A stretch of 61,236 nt of DNA from an uncultured Bacilli bacterium (GTDB lineage: Bacteria; Bacillota_I; Bacilli_A; RF39; UBA660): assembly GCA_934140355.1 (NCBI GenBank), contig CAKPBH010000002.1:1-61236 (forward strand). The letters are read 5' to 3'. Within the stretch, counting starts at the first letter, position 1, and each line of letters begins with the position of its first letter. This document shows positions 41,766 through 50,880 of the stretch, one piece after another. The position numbers and the translations under genes are program-made. Under the pieces are notes generated by a model. The model did no database searches and had not been told where the DNA came from. It saw only the letters and a program-made list of their open reading frames with translations.

Positions 41766-44213
41766 TTAACTATATTTTCCCTTCTTTTGAAAAGTAAAAT
41801 TTTTCGGTTGCATCGTTTTAATATAATTGTAAGCATTTGTATATTCACTCTCTGCTCGACTATCATAAGGAAGACAAGCAGAAATAATAGCATTTTCATG
41901 TGTAATACCAATGAACCAATCTTTTGATCCAATAATATAAACAAAATCTTTTACCTCTAGTGGAACATAATACTCCACATCAATCTTTTCGCTACTATTT
42001 TCAAGTTTTGTATAGTAGATATCATTAATTGTTAAATTGAATCTTTCTTGATCCGTTTCTTCTGACGGAGTAAAAATATAAGGTTGTTTTCTTGGAAAAA
42101 GAAATCTTGTTGAATTCAAATAATACTTATCTTTTGTTTTTCTATCTTTTTTAGAAAGAATATAATTCATCACATCTTTTTTCATATAATCACTATAACA
42201 AGTTGTTCCTAATGGAATAAACTCCTTAAAAACTAAAGACTCAAAATTCATCTTTTTCATCAACTCTTGGTGATGAACATCTGTGATGGTAATCATTTCG
42301 ATATCGCAATCCCCACGCTGAATAATTTGGCAACCAACTTCCTTTAATAGAACTATCACTCTAATAAATAAAGATTCATCTGTAATGGTTGGATCAATAC
42401 TATTGATATTTAGCATATTTCCATTTACAGTTGCTGGTAAAACATACCGCGTATCTTCTGTCTTAATATAAAATGCCATACCACATGGATCAGTAATACA
42501 AAATCTAAGAAAATCCTCTCCCTTTCCTCCTACTTTAAAACAAGAACCACTATTAATCCCATCTACTACTTCTGGAAAAGTAAGTTGATATCTAAGACCT
42601 TCAAATTCTCCCGAAAGAAAAGGAATAGCACTTTGAATTCGTTTTTTTCCTTCTTTGTGTAATGCTAAAGTTCTTCTTAAAACTTCTTCTGGTGGTTCAG
42701 TACAATATTTTCTAGAATTTAATATCTTAGATAAGGCATCTAAACTAATCCCTGTTTCATTAGGTTTTAATTGATACAAAAGTACTTTTGAAATATCAAT
42801 AATATCCAAAATAGAATAGATGGAAAGATGTTTATTTTCTTGCTGTTTTTTTAATATTTCCTCTACAATTTCTGAATAATGATTCAAAATAGTGGGCAAT
42901 TCTTCATTTAACCCTAATGCTTCCTTATTTAAAACCATTCGCAAAAGACAGTCATTATCTCTTTTAGAATTTCCTAATAAAAATTGAACAAAATGAGCAT
43001 CAGGAACAATTTTACCCTGTTTCCCAATAACATAAGGTAAATCAATATCAGAGAATAGAAAATAAATATCTTTGATTCCAATCGGCTCTTTCCTCTTCGT
43101 CATCTGATAATGTTTCATATATTTTAAAACATCTTTTTTCAAATAATATTCTTCTCTTTCTTGAATAACTTGCGTAATGAGATTAGTCGCTTGTTCAAAT
43201 TGAACTTCTTGTGGATAAATTTCTTTAATTTTTCGCAAATTATTCATAAATGGAATAGCATTCTGCTTTAAATCATCTCCACAAAATTTCTCAAAGAAAG
43301 AAATATCATTTTTCTCTAGAGCATGATACAATTGATACTCTATTCCATGATAATAGTATTTATCTTGATTTTCTAAGCGATATTGTCTTCGCAAATCCTT
43401 AGCTAGAGCATAACTAGCCCTTTTCTCAGACGCAGATGTAGCATAAGTAAAATAATCTTCTAATACCTTTTTACTACTATCATACCCTAATGCCATATAC
43501 ATCTTAACTACGCCAACAAACAACTCCTCAACGGAAAAATCCCCCTCTTTACGTTTAGCGATTTCTATTAAAGATACAATATGCCTTCTAGATACTTCTT
43601 GGAGATAAGTTTTAGACAGTTCCTTCCCAGAAATAATGATGATATCCGTATCAGTATTTTTTAAAGAAAGTAACACTTGAAATTTTGCATAAATTAATAA
43701 TTCCCACTCATTTTGAATTTTTAATAAAGAAAGAGGAGAAAATTGATAATTAGCGATACTATTTTCTAACATTCCCGAAAGATAAGAATTAAGATGATAT
43801 TTAGATTGAACTTCCATAAAAACATCAATTTCTATACTTTCATTCAAATTTTGATGTTCTAAATATTGGTAAAAGTTAGAAAGAGGTAGTTTCTGTAAAT
43901 ATTTCTTTACTTTTTCCTGGGCTATTTTTGAAGCCTTCAAATAATCACTTGCAAAAATATACTCCCTAATCTCATCATCTACAAGTTCCAAAATCTCTTT
44001 TTTCATACGGTTAGGCGGAAGAGAAATAATTTTTTCAAAGAGAAAGAAATCCCTTAACATTTCTTTCTTTTTTTCATTATCTACACTTAAGAAAATAACA
44101 TTTAACTCCTCAGAAGAAATTTGATCAAACGCCTGATCCTCTAGCATTTTTGTAAATTGTTTCGCATCAATTCGTTGAAACTGTTGTCTAATTTTTAAAA
44201 TATTGTTATTCAT
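41766..44213 (-). CDS. Large soluble protein, unknown function
   Basis: 815 residues. Mostly helical and charged to ~530, then a compact region (~555-700: FPEVVDGINSGSCFKVGGKG, FCITDPCGMAFYIKTEDTRY, ATVNGNMLNINSIDPT, VLLKEVGCQII) that looks like a folded beta-alpha domain, and a C-terminal part with IYYTKLENSS. No signal peptide or membrane segment. ATG 44213 is chosen because AAAGGAGTG precedes it. It is 41 bp downstream of uvrC on the same strand. I do not recognise the family. A DEHN-like nuclease motif was not found. Confidence 0.7.
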   Translation of the reverse strand: MNNNILKIRQQFQRIDAKQFTKMLEDQAFDQISSEELNVIFLSVDNEKKKEMLRDFFLFEKIISLPPNRMKKEILELVDDEIREYIFASDYLKASKIAQEKVKKYLQKLPLSNFYQYLEHQNLNESIEIDVFMEVQSKYHLNSYLSGMLENSIANYQFSPLSLLKIQNEWELLIYAKFQVLLSLKNTDTDIIIISGKELSKTYLQEVSRRHIVSLIEIAKRKEGDFSVEELFVGVVKMYMALGYDSSKKVLEDYFTYATSASEKRASYALAKDLRRQYRLENQDKYYYHGIEYQLYHALEKNDISFFEKFCGDDLKQNAIPFMNNLRKIKEIYPQEVQFEQATNLITQVIQEREEYYLKKDVLKYMKHYQMTKRKEPIGIKDIYFLFSDIDLPYVIGKQGKIVPDAHFVQFLLGNSKRDNDCLLRMVLNKEALGLNEELPTILNHYSEIVEEILKKQQENKHLSIYSILDIIDISKVLLYQLKPNETGISLDALSKILNSRKYCTEPPEEVLRRTLALHKEGKKRIQSAIPFLSGEFEGLRYQLTFPEVVDGINSGSCFKVGGKGEDFLRFCITDPCGMAFYIKTEDTRYVLPATVNGNMLNINSIDPTITDESLFIRVIVLLKEVGCQIIQRGDCDIEMITITDVHHQELMKKMNFESLVFKEFIPLGTTCYSDYMKKDVMNYILSKKDRKTKDKYYLNSTRFLFPRKQPYIFTPSEETDQERFNLTINDIYYTKLENSSEKIDVEYYVPLEVKDFVYIIGSKDWFIGITHENAIISACLPYDSRAESEYTNAYNYIKTMQPKNFTFQKKGKYS

Positions 44214-44253
44214 ACAACTCACTCCTTTTCTAGGTATTATAAACGAACTAGAC

Positions 44254-46038
44254 TTATTTTTCAAGAGTAGTAGTAGCAGAAGTATCCAAAATATTTTTTA
44301 AATGATTAGCAACCTCAAGAGGGAGAATTTCAGCTAAAGATTGAACACTAGCTTCCCTCATGTTCGCTATAGTATGATATTTCTTTAATAATTTATTTTT
44401 TCTCACTTCCCCTATTCCATCAATATTATCTAAAATACTGACTAAAGAACCCTTACTTCTAATCTGTCGATGATAATTAATGGTAAAGTTATGCACCTCA
44501 TCCTGCATTTTGGTTAAAAGTAAGAAAAGACTACTTTTCTTATCAATAGGAATAAAACAAACTGGATTTCCACCAAGTAATTCCGAAGTATTATGCTGCT
44601 CATTTTTCTTTAACCCCGCAACAGGAATATCTAAATTTAATTCCCTTAATACTTCACGAGCTACGTTTAATTGTCCCAAACCACCATCAACAATAATTAA
44701 ATCAGGTCTTGCAAGTTTATCTTTCAAAACCCGAAAATACCTTCGATAAATTACTTCTCGCATTGTACCATAATCATCATTCACATCCTTCATGATTTTA
44801 AATTTTCGATACTCATTTTTAGCAGGAACACCATCAATAAATACAACCATTCCTGAGACATTAAAATTCCCAAACAAGTTAGAATTATCAAACAACTCAA
44901 TTCTACTTATTCTCTCTATCTTCAAAAGATGCGCTAAATCTGTAAGAGCACCTTGTGTTTTTTCTTCATTTCTCTCAACTAAAGTTAATTGCTCGTTTAA
45001 ATAATTTTTAGCGTTCTCAATCGCTAAATCTAGCATTTGTTTCTTCTTTCCCTTTTGAGGAGTAATAAATTTTAACTGAAAAGCCTGCGTTAAAATATCT
45101 TTTTCAACAATAGAAGGAACAATTACTTCATGAGGTTTTACTTTATGTTTATCATAAAATTTAGAAATATAAGTCATTAATTCTTCTTCAACAGTATCAA
45201 TCATTGGATAAAGACTACTTTGATGATCCAATAACTTACCCCCTCTTATCAATAAAAGATGAACAGATAAATAGCCATTTTTGGTATAATAACCAATAAT
45301 ATCTCGATTATAATTATCATCTAATTCTACTTTTTGCTTTTCTAAAGTAATAGAAATATAATCTAAAAGTTCCTTATATTCTTTAGCCTTTTCAAATTGT
45401 AACTTATTTGCTGATTCTTCCATTTTCTGCTTTAATTTATCAGTAATAATCTTATGATTACCATTTAAAAAAGAAATAATCTCATTCTTCATTTGAACCA
45501 TAACTTTTTCACTGATATCATTTTCACAATAACCTAAACATTCTCCAATATGATAGTATAAACATACCTTCTTAGGATACGTCCTACACTTTCTTAAAGG
45601 ATAAAGCCGATTGATCATATCAACAACTTTCCTAGCCGCTGTTACATTAGGAAATGGCCCAAATAACTTTTTATCCTTTGTTTTTTTTATATTTGGATTT
45701 CTCACCACAGAAAGTCGAAATATTTTTTCATTCGTAATTTCAATATAAGGATAAGTCTTATCATCTCTTAGAAGAATATTGTATTTAGGATCATACTTTT
45801 TAATGAGATTGATCTCCAAAAGAAGTGCCTCTAAATTAGAAGAAGTCAGAATATACTCAAAATCAACAATATCCCTTACTAACATAGCCGTCTTCCCCGT
45901 ATGACTAGATTTAAAATAAGAAGTCAAACGATTTTTTAAATTTTTAGATTTTCCTACGTAAATAATAATTCCATTTTTATCTTTCATCAAATAACAACCC
46001 GGATGATGAGGAACAAGCCTTAATTTTTCATCAATCAT
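44254..46038 (-). CDS. uvrC: UvrABC excinuclease subunit C
   Basis: 594 residues. Makes both incisions in nucleotide-excision repair. GIY-YIG domain (~7-90, PGCYLMKDKNGIIIYVGKS), UVR domain (~200-232, EESANKLQFEKAKEYKELL), the RNase H-like endonuclease (IELFDNSNLFGNFNVSGMVV ~370 and LIIVDGGLGQLNVA ~440) and C-terminal helix-hairpin-helix (~535-590, IDGIGEVRKNKLLKKY). ATG 46038 follows TTTGGAGAG; a seven-residue longer start is possible. The start overlaps the previous gene's stop by eight bases, indicating one transcript. Confidence 0.97.
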   Translation of the reverse strand: MIDEKLRLVPHHPGCYLMKDKNGIIIYVGKSKNLKNRLTSYFKSSHTGKTAMLVRDIVDFEYILTSSNLEALLLEINLIKKYDPKYNILLRDDKTYPYIEITNEKIFRLSVVRNPNIKKTKDKKLFGPFPNVTAARKVVDMINRLYPLRKCRTYPKKVCLYYHIGECLGYCENDISEKVMVQMKNEIISFLNGNHKIITDKLKQKMEESANKLQFEKAKEYKELLDYISITLEKQKVELDDNYNRDIIGYYTKNGYLSVHLLLIRGGKLLDHQSSLYPMIDTVEEELMTYISKFYDKHKVKPHEVIVPSIVEKDILTQAFQLKFITPQKGKKKQMLDLAIENAKNYLNEQLTLVERNEEKTQGALTDLAHLLKIERISRIELFDNSNLFGNFNVSGMVVFIDGVPAKNEYRKFKIMKDVNDDYGTMREVIYRRYFRVLKDKLARPDLIIVDGGLGQLNVAREVLRELNLDIPVAGLKKNEQHNTSELLGGNPVCFIPIDKKSSLFLLLTKMQDEVHNFTINYHRQIRSKGSLVSILDNIDGIGEVRKNKLLKKYHTIANMREASVQSLAEILPLEVANHLKNILDTSATTTLEK

Positions 46039-46951
46039 TAGTTTCTCTCCAAATTTCATACCACGATTTTAATTTTGATAAACCAACACCACTGATATTT
46101 TTAATCACATCCCAAGTAAGAGAAAAACTCTTTTTCATTTCTTTTAAATCCTCTTTAGCCGTTTGACATACCTCGGCATTATCTTTACAAACACGAGTTG
46201 TAATTTCTAAATAAGTAGTAATGGTTTTTTCTTTAGCCTTACTATATATTCTAGTGGAAGTATCTTTAATCTCCTCTTTATAGCCAGGAAATTTTGTCTC
46301 AATTTTAGAATCAATAGCATAAAATAATTTTAAAACCTTTAATTTAGCAGAATCCGATAATTCCTCAAAAGTTCTTCCATGAATAGTTCCTTGATAAAAG
46401 AGAAAATCAACAACTTTAACAAACCCTTCTTTTATGGTAGGAGTAATTTTAGAATTTATCTCCACCTCTTGATTAACATTTTCTAGATAAGCAACTACAT
46501 TAGCATCCAAAGACGAATTTTGACTATTTTGATTGCTTTCATTTCCCCCAGATTCCTCCCCCGAAGTATTTTTTGTTGTATCTGAATGTGTACTAGATAT
46601 AGTATCATTAGTACTATCAGTGGTATTATTATAATCATTATCTTCAATGGTAAGAAAAATATTTTCATTTAACTTTTTTAAATCACTTACCTTTCCTTCA
46701 ATTGGCGTTGTTTTCTTCTGATTGCTGATGTCAAACGAAATTTGATCACCAAGTTCATATTTTTGATTAGTACTGATTTTATACTCCTGATCGTCCGAAG
46801 TAGTCGCTAAAATATAGTGATTTCCTAAATAAGAAACTGTTGCATAAACGGTAGACTTGGTATGATTAGTTTTTAATAAAAGTACTGATAAAATGATAAC
46901 TAATATAGATAGCAAAATAATGATAAAAAGATAAAAGTTACGCTTTTTCAT
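46031..46951 (-). CDS. Membrane-anchored extracellular protein, unknown
   Basis: 306 residues. A single N-terminal membrane segment (~6-25) precedes a small beta domain with a redox- or OB-like pattern (~32-105, YLGNHYILATTSDDQEYKI, YELGDQISFDI), a Ser/Asn/Thr-rich linker (~108-148) and a helical domain (~150-306) containing DAKAKTC-type pair CKDNAEVC (~268-275). Co-transcribed with uvrC through an overlap, an unexpected pairing. I do not recognise the family; the second half resembles DUF-type wall-associated helical domains only loosely. Confidence 0.6.
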   Translation of the reverse strand: MKKRNFYLFIIILLSILVIILSVLLLKTNHTKSTVYATVSYLGNHYILATTSDDQEYKISTNQKYELGDQISFDISNQKKTTPIEGKVSDLKKLNENIFLTIEDNDYNNTTDSTNDTISSTHSDTTKNTSGEESGGNESNQNSQNSSLDANVVAYLENVNQEVEINSKITPTIKEGFVKVVDFLFYQGTIHGRTFEELSDSAKLKVLKLFYAIDSKIETKFPGYKEEIKDTSTRIYSKAKEKTITTYLEITTRVCKDNAEVCQTAKEDLKEMKKSFSLTWDVIKNISGVGLSKLKSWYEIWRETND

Positions 46952-47129
46952 TTTCCTCTTTCCTTCCTTCTGTTTTATCTATTATACCATGTATTGATTT
47001 AGATAGTACAATTTTTTTAATGATTTGAAATTGTACTTTTTTTCATTTTAAAGAAAAAAGTATATTCTAAAGAGAACATACCAGCATAGCCAATCTTTCT
47101 AAATTTTTTTGAATTAAACACAACCCTTT

Positions 47130-48296
47130 TTAATCATTTCTATGCATTTTGGAATGAATCTTATTCAATACTTTTTTATATTCCCCATGATATTGTTTTG
47201 GAATAGATTGTTCTATATCGAAACAATTATCCCCATCCCCAATAAGCATTAACAATAATAAATCAAAATTTTTTATACTAGGCTCTGAAGACAAAATTTC
47301 TTCTAACCGATCATATTTATACATAGCAGATTTTCTTTTTGATTTATCATACATTTCTTTATAATATTTGATTTTTAAACTCAAAATCATTGCTTTATAA
47401 TTTTGATTTAACACATCATTTAGTGTTTTAGCTTTATCTTTATTTTTATTTTTTATAACTTTCTTCTTTTTTTGCTCTCCTATTTTACTAGAAGTTACTT
47501 TTATTACTTTTTTAGGTTTTTTAGAAATATCAACAACATTATTTTTTACTTTCAAAAAATCGTTATTGCTATTTTGCACGTTAGATGTGACAGGATATTT
47601 TTTTGTTGACAAATCTTTTGAAATTTTTTCACTATCTACCAAATATTCTTTAGGGGATTCTTTTTCAAACACCTCTAATTCACTAAACCAGCCAATTAAA
47701 CTATCCCATTTTTCTAAATCATAAAACCTATTCTTTCTTTCAAAATATCCCATCAATTGTTTTTTTAATTTAATATCAAGAACAGTATCTTTTTTTAATA
47801 AATTGCCTCCCATATTGAGTAATCCTAATCTTTCATATACTGCTAATTTTATTAATAAGTATTTTTCTAAACCAATTTGTTCTTTAAAATTTTCTAAAAT
47901 ATCTAAATCACAAACAGAAACAACACCCCTGCTGATTTTACTTCTGATTTCAAATATTTCTTTTGGAAACTCCAAATTCTTAGTTTGAATTACTCCATTG
48001 TAAAAAGCTGTGATTTCTTCTTCATCTTTTACTATTTTTTCATCTTTTCTTGTTCTCATATAAATTGTCATTAATTGACTTTGAATTATCCCATCATTTG
48101 GATAGTCTTTAGCAAATTTCCTAGCATCTTCATATCTTTTTTCAACGATCAATTTTTTTATTAATTTACTATCCTCTTTCGCTCTTTGCCATCTATATAA
48201 GGTAGAGGCACTGATATCAAATTGTTCTGATACTTCTTTTACAGATTTTATTTTTAATAAATCTAATATTTGACACTTTAACTCTTGATCATACAT
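47130..48296 (-). CDS. Helix-turn-helix protein, putative regulator with unknown C-terminal domain
   Basis: 388 residues. N-terminal helix-turn-helix like that of IS3-type transposase OrfA (VKEVSEQFDISASTLYRWQRAKED, ~19-42), followed by a helical repeat-like region (~45-230), a Lys-rich linker (~265-300) and a C-terminal helical domain (~300-388). No DDE catalytic domain follows, so it is not a transposase. Divergent from 48534-49181 across a 237-bp gap with a direct repeat that could be its binding site. Unknown family; HTH assignment is reasonably sure. Confidence 0.65.
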   Translation of the reverse strand: MYDQELKCQILDLLKIKSVKEVSEQFDISASTLYRWQRAKEDSKLIKKLIVEKRYEDARKFAKDYPNDGIIQSQLMTIYMRTRKDEKIVKDEEEITAFYNGVIQTKNLEFPKEIFEIRSKISRGVVSVCDLDILENFKEQIGLEKYLLIKLAVYERLGLLNMGGNLLKKDTVLDIKLKKQLMGYFERKNRFYDLEKWDSLIGWFSELEVFEKESPKEYLVDSEKISKDLSTKKYPVTSNVQNSNNDFLKVKNNVVDISKKPKKVIKVTSSKIGEQKKKKVIKNKNKDKAKTLNDVLNQNYKAMILSLKIKYYKEMYDKSKRKSAMYKYDRLEEILSSEPSIKNFDLLLLMLIGDGDNCFDIEQSIPKQYHGEYKKVLNKIHSKMHRND

Positions 48297-48420
48297 ACAA
48301 AAAAACTCCCTTCATAAAATTGATTATAATTCAAACTTTTATAATAAAGTCAATTGAAATTATCACAATAAACTTATTAGATAGATTAATGTTAGTTTTA
48401 CAACTATCCTCTTTTATTCC

Positions 48421-48499
48421 AAGTTAATCATAATCAACCACAAGTTAATCATGCGTTCTTACCATAAATATTGACAAAAAAATAAAATTAATGTACCAT
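48421..48499 (+). promoter_or_regulatory. Promoter with a direct-repeat operator candidate
   Basis: AAGTTAATCAT occurs at 48421-48431 and 48442-48452, a 21-bp period or about two helical turns. -35 TTGACA at 48471-48476, 17-bp spacer, -10 TACCAT at 48494-48499, then GGGAGAAAG and ATG 48534. The operator lies just upstream of the -35, where an activator or repressor would bind; the divergent HTH protein is the obvious candidate. Confidence 0.65.
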
Positions 48500-48533
48500 A
48501 ATTAACACATATCAAAAAGAGGGAGAAAGTAAT

Positions 48534-49181
48534 ATGAAAGATATGGAAGAAAAATATATATTAAATCTAGAAAGACAATTTTATGCTACAATAGGAACAC
48601 AAAATTTAGATTCTAAAGATGAAAAAGAACTTTTTAAAACTAAGATATTTTTAGAAGGACTTAAAATCTGGATAAACAAAATGAAAAAATGTAGCATTGA
48701 CTACCAGGGATTTATTCAATATTTAGGTGTTGATATTCATTCAGCTTCAACAACCGAATTAAGAAAAGGTATAGCTGATAGTATCGCCTTAGATGAAATG
48801 ACGATAGTATCTCCATTTGCCGGTACTTTAGGATATGAAACAATGGATTTAACACTAATCGATCATGAACCAGTAATCATAGATTCTACAAAGAAAATTA
48901 GAAATGATATCATGAGTTCCACAGAATCATTTTTAACACAAAATCCTTATTCTAGAGAATATTTAAATGGACTTGATTCAATAGGACACATTGGAAAAGG
49001 TTTAACCATTGGGGCATATGGATATTTACAAGATAAAGATAAAGATGAGAAAATCAAATTATTACAAAGTTTTGGAGAAAAAAAACTACCAAGCTTCAGA
49101 GAAGAATATGAAACATTAAGAGATAAATATTTCTATGTTCTACAAACAGAAAAAAAAGAAATCCTTAAAAGAACGAGATAA
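48534..49181 (+). CDS. Unknown soluble protein controlled by the divergent HTH gene
   Basis: 215 residues, mostly helical and charged, with no signal peptide, membrane segment or cysteine pair. The central stretch VSPFAGTLGYETMDLTLIDHE (~93-113) is the only non-helical segment of note. A good promoter with direct repeats and GGGAGAAAG support the start. Ends in a strong hairpin terminator. Function not recognised; the arrangement suggests an inducible or autoregulated pair with 47130-48296. Confidence 0.6.
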   Translation: MKDMEEKYILNLERQFYATIGTQNLDSKDEKELFKTKIFLEGLKIWINKMKKCSIDYQGFIQYLGVDIHSASTTELRKGIADSIALDEMTIVSPFAGTLGYETMDLTLIDHEPVIIDSTKKIRNDIMSSTESFLTQNPYSREYLNGLDSIGHIGKGLTIGAYGYLQDKDKDEKIKLLQSFGEKKLPSFREEYETLRDKYFYVLQTEKKEILKRTR

Positions 49182-49202
49182 ATTAGATAATATTATTAAA
49201 TC

Positions 49203-49241
49203 AAAGCAAGAAAGTACAAAGAGTATTTTCTTGCTTTTTAT
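49203..49241 (+). terminator. Terminator after the unknown gene 48534-49181
   Basis: Stem AAAGCAAGAAA (49203-49213) / TTTCTTGCTTT (49227-49237), then a T-run. Confidence 0.88.
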
Positions 49242-49324
49242 CATTTTATAAAAAATATTGATTTATCATCGTAAAAAAACTTTTCAAATCACTACAATTA
49301 TATTATAATGAATTTGGTGATAAT

Positions 49325-50434
49325 ATGTTTAATCAATATCAAGGAATCATACATTTAGAAAAAGTACTGTTGGACAAATACAACTATCATTATCATGACG
49401 AAATTGATGATTTGACTAAAAATGATTTTATCGAATTAGAAGGAGAAGGAAAAGATGCTTTATGTTGGATAATATATGATGATGATAAATATTTATTCAA
49501 ACCCCTAGATGAAGCAAATTATAATCAATGGAGCGAACTCTTATCCCAAGAAATTGCTAAAATATTAAACATTCCCTGTGCCCAATACCGTTTAGCAACA
49601 CTAGGAGAAAAAAAAGGAGTCTTAACAAAATCTTTCTTAAAAAAAGAAGATACCCTTATTTTAGGCAGTGAGCTTTATCAAAATTTTCTTCATAAAATTC
49701 AATATCAAGAAATAAAACCAAATTTCCAAATTCCCGAGACTATTCTATTTAAAAAAGGAGAAGAAAAGAAAAAACTACTCTTTAATTACTTAAATAATCT
49801 ATCTTCTACCGTAGATATTTTAAAAAATAATAATGCCCTTTCTTCAGATGAAAGGCAAAAGATTACCGTAGATTTAGTCAAATTATTAGTATTTGATTTA
49901 ATTACCCTTCAAGGAGATAGACACGCAAATAATTGGGGGTTAGTAAGAAAAGAAAAAGGCTATTATCTTAGTCCCTTATATGACAATGGACTATCTTTTG
50001 GTTTAGGATATCCATTCATGGAAAGAAGAATTGAAACTTTTAGATCAGAAAACATGAATGCAAAGATGTTACATGATAACAAAAGAGTTAATCAACTACT
50101 CTATCAAACTACACCAAATTTTACTTTATCTATTAAAAATATTATTAATCCTGAACAAAGAAAAAAAGACAATCCACCACAAGTATTAAAAGATTTACTA
50201 GCATCAACTTCCCCAGAAATGAAAAAATGGATAATAGACAGTATTTTTCTTTTACAAGAATTAGGAATTGATGAAATAATCTCAAAAACAGAACAATTAG
50301 CCAATACGAAAATGGATGCAAATTTATATTACTATATCTCTGAGATTTTTGAATCAAATCTTCAAAATTTAGTACAAGTTATAGAAGAATATGGAAAGGA
50401 ACCAAGAAAAAATGCAGTATCAAAAACACTCTGA
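49325..50434 (+). CDS. HipA-like serine/threonine kinase
   Basis: 369 residues. A kinase of the HipA/CtkA group: FIELEGEGKDALCWIIYDDD (~33-52) and KYLFKPLD as the N-lobe, the catalytic loop GDRHANNWGLV (~207-217) and metal-binding PLYDNGLSFG (~226-235). HipA kinases phosphorylate aminoacyl-tRNA synthetases; the target here is unknown. There is no HipB-type HTH antitoxin next to it, only a downstream partner. -10 TATAAT (49304-49309) with a weak -35 gives a leader of about 10 nt, so translation from 49325 is likely near-leaderless. Confidence 0.8.
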   Translation: MFNQYQGIIHLEKVLLDKYNYHYHDEIDDLTKNDFIELEGEGKDALCWIIYDDDKYLFKPLDEANYNQWSELLSQEIAKILNIPCAQYRLATLGEKKGVLTKSFLKKEDTLILGSELYQNFLHKIQYQEIKPNFQIPETILFKKGEEKKKLLFNYLNNLSSTVDILKNNNALSSDERQKITVDLVKLLVFDLITLQGDRHANNWGLVRKEKGYYLSPLYDNGLSFGLGYPFMERRIETFRSENMNAKMLHDNKRVNQLLYQTTPNFTLSIKNIINPEQRKKDNPPQVLKDLLASTSPEMKKWIIDSIFLLQELGIDEIISKTEQLANTKMDANLYYYISEIFESNLQNLVQVIEEYGKEPRKNAVSKTL

Positions 50435-50825
50435 TCAACTTGATCAACTAATAAGCCTATTTATTGACAATGGCTGTTCTACAAAATTAACCCTATCCTT
50501 TATCACAAATAATCTAGATTATATTTTAAAGGATAAAAATATTATGAATAAAATCTATTTTATTTGTAATAATACCGAAATCTATGCTATTTTAATCGTA
50601 GATGATAATAACTATTCTTGGTCTATTTGCCAAGATAACGTTTCCTACCCACTCGAGAAAAAAGGAGACGAAAATAGTGACTACGTTATTGAAAAGATAA
50701 TTAACTATGCTAATGAGAAAAAATTTAAAAAAGTAATTCCTAACAGTTCAAAAATGAATACGGAAACTAAAATTAAAACTTTAAGAAATATCAAATTAAA
50801 TTCAAATGGCTATCATATTCAATAG
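50412..50825 (+). CDS. Small partner of the HipA-like kinase, unknown
   Basis: 137 residues starting MQYQKHSDQ. It overlaps the kinase gene by 23 bases, so is co-translated; AAAGGA lies 11 bases upstream of this ATG. The sequence is Asn/Lys/Ile-rich with a beta-alpha pattern (IYFICNNTEIYAILIVDDNN, YSWSICQDNVSY). The position is where HipA partners or modulators are often found, but no HTH is visible. Function not recognised. Confidence 0.55.
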   Translation: MQYQKHSDQLDQLISLFIDNGCSTKLTLSFITNNLDYILKDKNIMNKIYFICNNTEIYAILIVDDNNYSWSICQDNVSYPLEKKGDENSDYVIEKIINYANEKKFKKVIPNSSKMNTETKIKTLRNIKLNSNGYHIQ

Positions 50826-50826
50826 A

Positions 50827-50880
50827 AAAATACTTATTTAGAATATTCTTTAAAATAAGAAAAAACTAAATAAGTATTTT
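50827..50880. terminator. Bidirectional terminator between convergent genes
   Basis: Stem AAAATACTTATTTAG (50827-50841) / CTAAATAAGTATTTT (50866-50880), 15 perfect pairs around a 24-nt loop. T tracts on both sides. It overlaps the stop codon at 50879. Confidence 0.85.

Noticed and set aside
47130..48296. IS3-type transposase
   Set aside because: Only the first ~40 residues are transposase-like HTH; no DDE domain and no flanking inverted repeats.
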